A DNA stretch of 64,000 nt from Mytilus trossulus (Eukaryota > Mollusca > Bivalvia > Mytilida > Mytilidae), in assembly GCF_036588685.1 (NCBI RefSeq), contig NC_086378.1:26203578-26267577 (forward strand). Reading direction: 5' to 3'. The notes beneath the pieces were generated by a model. It was given only the letters and a program-made list of their open reading frames with translations, searched no databases and was not told the origin of the DNA. Positions 46,512 through 58,500 of the stretch are shown here, one piece after another; within the stretch, counting starts at the first letter, position 1; each line of letters starts with the position of its first letter. The position numbers and the translations under genes were made by a program.

Positions 46512-49500
46512 TCATTTTAGAAATGTTTTATACAAAATGTCTGATCTACCCAAAGTTCGTTCTTCTTCCATTAAAAACAACAGATCCCTGAGAGTCACAC
46601 GTTTTATTCTTGGCCGTGACAATGTCTACAAATTAATAATATTTATTTTTAAACATATCATGAATATAAAAAATCCTTACATTCTATTATTTCAACAAAG
46701 TCTTTTAATAAGATTTTTATTTTTATTTTGAATATATATACTTCACCAAGTATTTAAAGATCCTTGGGTTTCCAAACTTTTCAGTTTTTTTCATAAATTT
46801 AAAACTATATAGCTAGCAACTCCAACCAAATGGCAGCAAATTCATAGCAATTTCATTGATTTCAGAAACTTTACAAATGTTTCGGGGACATTTTCATTAC
46901 AACAAAAAATATGACAGGACTACCTTCCCATTTTGTAAACTCTCTTCCATTAATTTTTTTCACAGCATTTCAAGATACCCATCTAATTAAATTTGAATTC
47001 TTTTTAAAATTACAGCTGATGGACTCATATTCCAGATAAGTATCATGTCAGAAGTAGCCATTTTAGCAAATGGTCTGGTTTTTATAGTCCTTTTACAAAT
47101 TTAGTTTATATATGTAATAGTTTTTGTAATGTTTTCCTGAATTTATATTTTCAACTATCTTTTAAGGCAAAAAGAACCTTTGATTTTGAAAATTTTGGAT
47201 GCTGTTAGAACAAGCACCACTCATATATTACACACTATTTTTTTTTTTAAATGTAGTCTCTCAACACAATTAACACATGATTGATGAATACAAAATTCAT
47301 AAATAAAACCAGGAAAGGCAAATGACAATTTGTTTGTAACTTACAGCTCTGGATGATGACTGTGGACCATTTTGGAGATTCATACTACCAGCTGCAGACT
47401 GAAATACAACACAATAACCATAGAAATAATGCATTTTTCTTATGATTTACATCACTTCTATAAAAGCATGCAAAACAAATCATTGATAAACTTGCTTGCT
47501 ATATTTGTTTGGATGTTTGTTTACTTTTTACTGAAATTTGATTGGACAATAAACATTAAATTCCTTTCATGTCAATTCTTATTGTCCAATCAAATCCCAG
47601 TATATATAAAAACTGACTGAAACTCCGCCTACCTATTGTTTGCAAACAACCAAGCAAACATAGCAAGCAAGTTGATCAATGTTTTGTTTTGAATGCTTTT
47701 TTAGAAGAACTGTAAGGTTACACAAAATTAGTGATTCAGCATTGTATATCATTCTCTAACATGTCTATTAAGTATGTAACAGATATCTACTCATCTTAAC
47801 TTCTTACTATTTCCTCAACACAGATTCTGCCCTGAAACCAATATGGCAAAATGTAATGTGATAATGTAATTCAGATAATAATTGAAGATGAATGACTGTA
47901 AAAGAATTCAGAGGTGTCATAAAATTTAGGAATAAAAGTGAAATTAGTTATATTAAAATAATCTTCTTTTTAAGAAGCCCTTGTTACATAGAAAACAGTA
48001 AAGCTGATTTATCTATAAAAACTTGGACAAATCCATTGTATTTGTGTCATCATCTTCAACATCTTTAAATTATATTAATTAAACAGAAAATTCAGTTCAT
48101 AAAATATGTATGGGGGGTTTGGAAGGCACATTGTAGTAATAAAACATGGGTGATGGGTATCAGAGAAACTTTTCACACTAAAATTCTGAATTACAATTGT
48201 CTGGGTGGCGGGTGCTGACAAAAATTGCCTTCCTACCTACCCTCCCCCCCCCAAATCCCAAATACATTTTTTTCTGGAATAGCCCTCATTAAATGTGTTT
48301 GACATGTATACTTTGTATAGTTCCCATCTTAAAATTTATACTTATAAAGTTTCTTGTTGATATAATGGTGTCTTCATATTGTACCAACTTCTATCTAAAA
48401 CTTTTAACAAAAGCAAGTTGGCAGACATGGTTTATACATATAAACTGAGTGGATGACAATCACATGCTGTTTATAAAAATTAAATTTCCTCAAAAACAAA
48501 TGACAATTTTTTTTATCTTAGTTGACATATTTAATAACAGACAGTTGATGAAGGCCTCTTGCTACTATCTTAGTTATTTGTTTACAAAATACCTGAGCTT
48601 CCATGGCATCTGTTTTCCGTTTCTTTCGGGGCCCAATTGCTGCTAATGCTGTTAAATTGGCTTCTTTTTGTCGCATTCTGTCATTTTCTGCTTGTTGTAA
48701 CTGAATAGTACAAAAAAGATTTGTGTTAAAATCAGAACACAATAAAATCTTTGTTTATTTCTACTTAATTTTTAGCTAAAATATTAGGTAACAAAATCGG
48801 AATACAAAAGAAATTTCTTAAATGTAGATTCTACCACTGCATTGAGTATAATAGGATATTTATCCACTCGAGTCAGTTAAGTTTTAAAATTTAAAACACA
48901 AGGCTCGCCGAGCATTTAAAATATTTAAAATTCAACTGACGTGGGTGGATAAATATCTTATTACACAAGATTTGAAGTATTGATTGAAGATTTTTTTGAA
49001 AGGAGTAGGTCCAGTAAGACCCTTTTTACAGTTTTACAAAATTGTTAAAATGTAAACTATTAGATATTTATTGGCAAGATGAATGCTTCTGCTTCATAAA
49101 TATGGGCTGTTTTTGACAATACAATGCACATATATCAGTTACTAGCATCAAGTCATGCTAATTTACCGAAATCTTCACAATTTTGGCATTCTAATTAATT
49201 TTTTGACGGTTTCCATCTAAAAGTGGCTGCATTTGTGTTCATTCTTAATATTGAAATGTAAGTTGTAATTGATGAAAATACAAAACATATGTAAAGGTTG
49301 AGGATGAACATGGATGCAGCCACTTTCATTTTTAACAAAAAAACATCTGAAAAGGGACAATTTTTTCAGCATATTTTATAGATTTTTCATATTAAAGCTT
49401 GAATCCAAGCGTTTTTCATGACTTAATTAGTTAAAGTCTTTCACATGAACTATTTGAATCAATTGAAAAAGACACTTAAGGTGGATTGGGACTATTCCAC

Positions 49501-52500
49501 TGCGCATAATTTCACGCATGAATTACAATGCACACGAAAAGTATGTGTCGTAAATTCAACATTATTTTTTGGGATATTTGATCGTTTAGAAATGTGAAAT
49601 CATTGTAGTTATGTCACTAAAAGCCTATTTTCGTTATTATGTGTATGTGTGAAAGGCTCAGACTGACATTTCATTCATTTTCACCACTTTCACACCAAAA
49701 ATTTGACCAATTCGATTCACTTTCTGCAAAGAATACAATACCAAAAAATACGGCACTTCTGATAGAAACTACAAATAGGCCGGAGCCACCTTAAGTGTTT
49801 AAAAAGTGTCCAAAATCTTTCCTAAGATGAACCTGAAATTTCAGGCCAAAATCGGCCCTTACCGAACTACTCCTTTATATGTACTATATACATTGAATAG
49901 TTCATCAGTTCTTATTGAAGAAACCCATATAATTTTCAGATGTGAAATGTCTTAACATATGTTTGATATAACATAAAATCCCCAAAACAATTGTCAACAT
50001 CCTTTTTAAAGACCGTACGGTGACCTATAGTTGTTAATTTCTGTATCATTTCGTTTCTTGTGAAGAGTTTTCTCATTGGCAATCATACTGCAATGTATAT
50101 CTTTTCATTTTTATATAAATATTTTTAAAATTAAATAGGCACAATGCAATAAATATCTGAGAAATCACATTCGAATCAGTGTTTCATATCAGTAGTGTTA
50201 TAAATGATAGTAGAATGTGTCAAGAATTCATATAGAAAACTGTATTACAACAAACCTCTCTGGCTTTTTGTTTTATTTTTTGCTGCTCTGGATCTTCATT
50301 CTTTGAACGACTCTATAAATAGAAACAATATACAGAATTCAAGACAAAATGCATCATTTTAAAGATCATATCTTTATCTCCAAATATTTTTTTCTTTTTT
50401 TTTTTTAAATGAAAATCGTTAAATCTCTTTGTCTGACATTAAACATATGCTAAGCTTACCCTTTCTTCCTATCTAAGTAACAAAGGACTGCAAGTCTATG
50501 GTTTTTTAATAGATTAACACAAAACTTTAAAATGCACAACTGCATAAGTTACAAAGCAATTATATATAATTTTATTCAATTTTAAAGTATGTGTTAATAG
50601 TAAAATAAAATTAGAAATCAGTCAAATAATCATAAGCATTACTTTTGCTGCCTTCATAATTTTCTCCCATTCTTGTTCTTCATGTCTCTTTTTCTCTATT
50701 TTATCTAATTCTTCTATAAATTTTAATTGTGATTTTACATCAGAACTAGGTTCAAATTTTTCATTCATCTGAAAAAAGACAAAGCATTCATGATTAATAT
50801 ATTAAACGGAGAGTAGCCCCCTTCTTGCATATATATAACTTCATCAAGGGATGTAACAAGAGAACTGTAAAAGTGACGTCCCCCAAATTTAAAATTAGAA
50901 CTGTGTTTTATTGAATTATAGTAATAAGCATTGTGTATAAGTTTCATTATATTTGGTTGTGGCATGTACTAAAGTTAAGAGAACGAAAACCAAAATTCAG
51001 CATTTTTTTCATTTATAAAGGAGCATAACTTATGAACAGTAAAAGTGACGCCACCCAAATTGGAACTTAATCTATATTTTGTGGTAATAAGCTTTGTTTG
51101 TAAGTCTCACTAAATTTAGTCAAGAGAAACTAAAGGTAAAGAAAAGAATCCAAAAGTATTTAATTTGAAAGGGAGATAATCAAACTGTATAATACTACCA
51201 GGTACTTTTATATTTTTTGTAAAAAAAAAAAACGGTTATTAAGAATATGTATCCCTATTTTTCTTTTTATTCCATGAAAGCAGTTGATTTAATTGATATC
51301 AGTGTTAAATTATTTTCTATTAAAACGTTTTGGGTTTTTTTGCCAAAAAATGAGTTTCCCCAATGAAAATCTCTAGAAAATTGGAAACAAAAATTCTTAG
51401 AAAGTAAGTCTATGGAAATATTCCATTCAATGAATTTTGAATGTTAATACATAACTTTGAAAAAAAATAATTAAATACCTGTTGTACTTCTATTCAACTT
51501 GATTCATTTAGTGTTTAATTGGTTTTAGGAAATGTCGATATTCTAATTACAAGATATTCAACAACACCTCCCTTTGACAAAAGCTTAATTTACTGGTTTT
51601 GTACTGGGATTATTCCATTTGAAAAAAAAACCAAGCAAACAAGGAATGAAATATGAAATTATAAATATGGACTGCTGCCAAAAATCTTAATTTCAGATAA
51701 CAATCAACAAAGCATGTCAACATTTCCCTTCTTCGAGTGGAAACTCACATTTTCAAAACAGTCAACCCATGATCATGTGCTTAAAAAGGAGAGTCTGTTA
51801 AAACTACCTTCCCATGACACTTTGCTTTGTTCAAACAAAAGAGTGTACTTACTTTATAAATTTCTATTCTATGTTCTGCTATTGTTGCTAATTTTTCTAC
51901 TAAGTCACGTAATCGTTCTTGTGTAGCATGAGATACAAGGTTAAGAACATCATTAGTTACATCTAAACCATGCTTCCTTGCTGAAAAATATAATACATAA
52001 AATTGTTGAATAAATATTTTTAAGTAATAGATAGTTGATTAAAAGTTTTATTTCATTTTAACTGAAAAGGGTCTTATATTACTGGTGATCATTTTAACAG
52101 TAAATAAATGTCATTGCTTATTACAACAAAACATCCCCAATTGCCAAATAACAAAGTAACTTTATTTCTTAATTAAGAGCTGTGTCATGAAGGCATGATA
52201 CACCAGTTGCTTTTTTCAAACTGAAAGAATAACATTCCATAACTCCTCAATTTCATATCATAAAATTCTGGAAAAAATAAAGGGAGGTTATTGTAATAGA
52301 TATAAACAAGTCACCAAAGTTTCATGAAAATTACTCAAAGTACTTTTAAGTTAGTGTCCAAGAACTGGAAATTCCCCATTTTTTAAAGAATAAACCCCCA
52401 TAACCATGATAACTTGGAAACATTAAAACAATCAAATGGGAGCTCACATCAATAGGTACAAACAATTCACCAATATTTTATGAAAATTGGTTATAGAATT

Positions 52501-52900
52501 TTCAAGTTATTTTCCAACATGTTAAAAACGAACAGACAATGGTATATCATAAAATGTCCTATATACAAGCTTATAAAATGGCAAAAGCCCGATTATGATC
52601 AATAGAAGGAATCCAATATAGTTTGTAGAAGACGAAAATGTTGAGAGAGAATTTTCGAATCAAATAATTAATGTCTACAGGATAAAAACTGCATGACTAA
52701 CACAACAAAGATACATGGCTGTTACTATACCTATACAAGAAACTCTCTTCTGTAAAGCTGAGTGGTGTAAAAAGGCTTCATCAGAACAGGACCTGATGTG
52801 TGTACCAATAAACTCTGAATTACTGGCTAATATATTTCTACTCTCTTCTGTCAGGTTTACACCACCCATAGTAGCTACATCATTTATATCGTCATCATCC
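46512..52900 (-). CDS. TAF4: TAF4 C-terminal histone-fold domain exons
   Basis: Seven exons from 52900 to 46512. Exon 52900-52731: DDDINDVATMGGVNLTEESR and ASNSEFIGTHIRSC. Exon 51980-51853: KHGLDVTNDVLNLVSHATQE, the histone-fold helices. Exons 50768-50643 and 50312-50256: charged helical linker (KFIEELDKIEKKRHEEQEWE). Exon 48700-48593: QKEANLTALAAIGPRKKRK, a likely nuclear localisation signal. Exon 47398-47345 is short and Ser/Gln-rich. The last exon matches the end of known TAF4 proteins. Confidence 0.95.
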
Positions 52901-55477
52901 CTGTAAATAATTATCATTTATCTTTTATAGCTACATCATTTTATATATCGTCATCATCCCTGTAAATAATTATCATTTATCTTGTATAGCTACGTCATTT
53001 ATATCATCATCATCCCTGTAAATAATTATCATTTATTTTGTATAGCTACATTATTGATAACATCTTCATTTCATCTTTATATTTTTTTTTATTTGGATTT
53101 TTGATTACATTGGTTTGTTTAAGTTTGTAAAGCATGTAGAAAATCAACAGGTTACACATGAAATGGATGTCACCAATTACATATGGTCTTCAGCATTATA
53201 TGTAACACCAATACTGTATAGTCGGCAATGCATGTATTGGGATTCGTGAGGACAAAGAGGAAAACATTTTATGTAGTTGATGGATTTTTCCTAACTAGGG
53301 AGATGTGGGGTATAAGTCAACAAGACAGCAACCCAATGAAAAAGGAATCACCTAGAGAGCATCCATCAGTGTTTTCAATGATATAATATATTTACTATCC
53401 TACCCAGATTAAAATTTAATAAATTAAAAAAACAAAAAAACCCTGATATAATTAAAACCTGACATTTTTCATTTATTTAACATTAAGTCAAAAGTCTTTT
53501 TATATACAGCTTATTTTCTAAAAACAAGAATGTGTCCCAAGTACATGGATGCCCCATAGGCACTACCATTATCTATGTTCAGTGGACCGTGAAAATGGGG
53601 TAAAATTTGGCATTAAAATGAGAAAGATCATATCATGAGGAACATGTTTACTATTTTTCAAGATTGGACTTCAACTTCATCAATAACTACCTCAACAAAA
53701 AATTTCAACCTGAAGCAGAACAGACAGACAAACAGACGGACGTATGCACAGACCAGAAAACATAATGCCCATAAATGAGGCATAAAAAGCACCTTACAAG
53801 GGACATTACTCACTTCAATGATTCATATTTTTGTTTAGCACTATGGGGTCTACTGGCCGACGGACTTGCCACTGGGTGTCCTGCTGTCATAACTGTCTTT
53901 GGAATAACTGGTCTCTGTTGCATTCTTACTTGGTTAGGTCTAATATGTTGTAATCCATCCATTGGCTGCTAAAAAGACGCAAATATTTGAATACATTGAT
54001 ATAAAATGTCAGATGATATTCAGACTTAAATAATGTGTATTCAAAGTTAACTGTCTCACTGACCATAACCTCTACCCATTCATTTAAGATTTTGAATGTA
54101 ACTTGGTTTTAAGAAAACCTAAGAAAACTGCAACCTTGCTTAACTGGTCCTTAAAATATTAGCCAACATTTAACTACATTTAAGAGAATTGGTTTACAAA
54201 GAAATGAAATGGCAACAGGAATTTCTGCTATTACCACGATAACCAAATATACTTTCCGGCAGCTAAGAAATTTACAAATTATTCCCCAATTATCAAAATA
54301 CAAAGTATTCTAAATACATTTTCATTTTGCTTTTTTTATACCATAAAGAAGAAAAATAGACTCATTGCTATAAAAAGTTCAAAACTACAAATGCTTGAGA
54401 ATTTAACATTTGTTTTTGTACATTTTGAATGTTCTCTTGTTTAATTCCAAAATGTATACAATTAATTACCTGCTGCAACCTTATGTGGCTTGGATGTGGT
54501 TGTATATTTGAACTACCGAATGCTGTGCCTTTCATAACCTCTATTGGAGGTGCTTTTACTCCTTCTATATGCATTTTATTTTCTAGCAAGGACTGCCGTA
54601 AATGTGGTAAACTTTTCTGAAATTATATCAATATACGAGTTCACCTACTGTTATATTTCTAAACAAGAAAAAAAGTAACATATGAATTATGTAGAAAAAA
54701 TATAGGGAATGTTCAATGCAACTTAAATCTATAAAGAATTGCATGTTTAATGTTGTTTATATTTATTAAATAAAACGATAAAATAAGGCCAATTAAAACT
54801 TCATTTTGTAGAAACATTGAAACTGATAAAAATTAATCTGAAATTACGGGAAATATCTAATTAAAAAGGGTTATATATATATATATATATATACTGTAAA
54901 TTCAGAAATTATTGCGAGGTTTTTATTATTGCGAATAATGCGACTGAGTTGTAAACACAATAATTAAAACTCACATTTTGTAATATTTTAACTGAATTAA
55001 GCATGGCTTTTCTCAAAATCGTAAAAATTAAAATCGCATTCAAGAGTAAAATGACAAAATCGCAATAATAAATGCACGCAAAAATTTCTGAATTTACAGT
55101 AGTCACTCCAATAAAGGCTATTTATTCTAGTAACCTTGAGAAATGGCACTAAATAGGGTTGAGGTGATGATTTGAGTTCTTTCTGTAACCTTTCAGTAAA
55201 TTGTTCTGGTTCAACTTTATTGTCCTGTAATTAATATTAAATATATGAGTATATATTGTAAATTACAAAAATATGCATGGTCTAAAACATTGATAAATAT
55301 GTAAGCACTGTGGTAAAACATAGCATACTATATAAACTGTATTCAACATGTTTTTTCACACAATTTTATCTCATTATATTACGAAGTAAGAAGAAAAGAT
55401 GTTTATTTAAAAAAAAAAAAAACATTCGGTGAATAAAATCATCATGGATACCAGGCTTCACATTTTGTACCCAAGAT

Positions 55478-55511
<34 letters not shown>

Positions 55512-58500
55512 AAGACTCATCAGTCATTTAGTGATGCCGGAATTAAAAACTTGAAAAAGTCCAAATAATGTTTGAAGTTGACTCATTAATGTGATTAAAA
55601 ACCCAAAATTTTACTCTGAAAGTTTAGTCAAATGGGCTAGTGATATATATAGTTTTAAGATAAACAATAGCAATAAAATGTCATTAACAAAATGACTAAA
55701 AGTGTGTAATCCTCTGTTTAAATCTTCTCTTATTTATAAATATGCAATCCGTGCAGAATTAATTTTGAGAAATAAATCCAGCATCAAATATACTTACTAT
55801 AAGTCCTTGGATAAGTTCTCTGACATTCTTCACAGTTTGCTCTGGTTGACTTGCTGCTAGTTTGATCAAAGTTGACAAGAAGTTTTTACATTTTTTCACA
55901 TTATCTAATGGTTGTTGATGATGACCTGGTAATGAACCTGTAAACATAGACATGATGATAGAAAAACAAAACAATAATTATTTCTATTCATCATCTGATA
56001 AAATGCTTAGTTTGAGAATTTCAAAATCTGCTTTAAATAGTTTATCACTATATTGCTGCATTATTGTCCCTGAATATTAACCTACTGTAAAATCAGAAAT
56101 TAACTGAATTTAAGCATGACTTTTCACAAAATCGTAAAAATCAAAATCACATTTAACTTTAAAATGATTAAATCGCAATAATAAATGCACGCAATAATTT
56201 CTGAATTTAAAGTATCTGGTTCAGACCTGAAAAAAGTTCAACAGCTTTGTTTATCATGTCTATAATATAATTTTTTTTCATCTGGTATGAAAATAAAACT
56301 GTGAAAGTTAAACTTCAAATTGGGAATAGGGTTTATTTTTTATGAAAATTTTGGGTAGAAATGAGACTGCTTTTAAAAGTCAAACAGTTCCTGGAAACAA
56401 AGTCTATAACATTATATAACTGTCATTGAGTCATTGTGAAGAGATTTGGTGTTAAATTATATTTTTATTTTATCTGAACTTTTATTTTTACAAAGTTTTA
56501 GGTAAAAATATCACCTATTCTTACAAGTATTGAAATAAAATTTTCCTGACGTTTTTGAGTTACCTACCTTGACTTGGTGGTTGAGATACAACTGTAGGAA
56601 CTGCTGATGTAACTGATGGTTGAGTATTTGGTCGTACTACCCTCTGAGGTTGTGCTTGTTGTGGTTGAATAGTTACAATCTGTGAATTTGGAGGGCGCTG
56701 CTGATGTGAACTTACAGGTGGCTACAAAGAGAAAAAAAATTAGATGTAAATACAAATTTATAAGAATTCAAATATGGAAGTACAATACAGTCTTCACGCT
56801 GAGTGGCAGCCCAGGCTTGTAAAATTGCTTTCGGGCCTGTGAAAATCATATAAACAGACCAACAGAATCTAATCTAAATTTTCAAAAATTGAGCTCAGGG
56901 CCTGCAGATTTGACAGTTCATGGTGAAGACTGACCATATGTATGTTGGTCTATGATGCCTATTGTCTAGGGATGTAATACTTTCATTTTTGCTTAATATA
57001 TATCCAATTAAGGACTACAAAAAAACAACAACAGCAGGATATACAATGATATAAACTACATCATGAAGACAACTAACAAATCTTTTCTGAAAGAAAATGT
57101 GAAATAAGAATGATTAAGATAGAAGTATATAAGGGACGATTAGGCAATTGATCCCTCATTAAATCAAAGCTCCATCTGTTGTAATCAGCTTGAATTACCT
57201 CCCTTGCTTGAACTAATTACACTTAGTTCAATGAAATTATTATTATTAATCTACAAAAACTTTTGATTATACTCTTAAAGTATGACAGGGGCAGACAATC
57301 AATACATACCCTGACATACTGTATTCTTTGGCCTTGTGTAGTAGGTTGCTGAGATGCATGTAAAGCAGGGACAAACATCAGCTGACCTTGTTCATTTCTC
57401 ATCAGTACTGTCCCAGGAGGAATTTGCACACCAGGTGGTAATGTAATTGTATTCTAAAAAGTAAATTATAAGAAATCTTAATCTATGAGTATATACATGT
57501 ATGGTTAAATAAGATTTAATTTAAAATAAAATGAAATACATGTATCCAAATAAAGTAAAATGGATCTAAATCACATAAATATTGCAATTTTCAAATGTCT
57601 GCAGGGTTTCTATGAATGCACTAAATGTGTTTATTCTATGAACTAAAATAAGGTATACATACTATAATTATGATACTGTTATTCTTGCTACATTCATTCA
57701 AAACAAATTATTAGATGTATCATTCAAAATGCAAAAGACCATGCTTGGAGTTTGTACATATCTAGTAATAATATCTCTCATTAGGCATTCATTAGCAATG
57801 ATTAAATTTGGAATAATTTTAGCTCTTATTGCTACTAGTCAAGGGTCTTGAAATCTTCTATTCTGGATATAAAGTTCTCATTGTTTCTTTTCAACATAAT
57901 CATGATAATGAACAATATAAAGCAGATTTTTTATCATTATCATTTTATGTTAAAATAAAGAGCTATATTATGATTTCCAATGAGACAACCATCCACAGTT
58001 CAAATGAATAAGACATGGTCACTTTGAGGGCTTCAACCATGTAAACACTGTTTAATGATTACAGCCTTTTGATGTCACAGCAGTTCCACTTTTAACCTAC
58101 ATACCTATGTACATGTAAGTGAGTGAAGTGAGTGAGTGGTGCACTGAGGGTAACAATTTGGTACTAAATAAATATAGGATAAACTGTGTTAAAATTCATT
58201 TGGATATTCTATATAAAGTTTGGGCTGAATTTGCCACAAAGTCCTTATTCTAAATTAATAACTTCATCATCTTAAAAGCTTTTTTATTATTGAAATTTTG
58301 TTATTACTAGCTTGAATTGCTTACAGTTTTCAAGTCATAAATTTGAATAACAATGAATAACACTAAATGTAGGTACATGTATTGTATACAATGTAGGTAC
58401 AATAAGGACTTTGTGGCAAAAATATTTAGATGCTAAAAGATGTATAAAGAGATCTAAAGAAAATAAATAACAGACATGTTACTAAGAGCAATTCAGTTAC

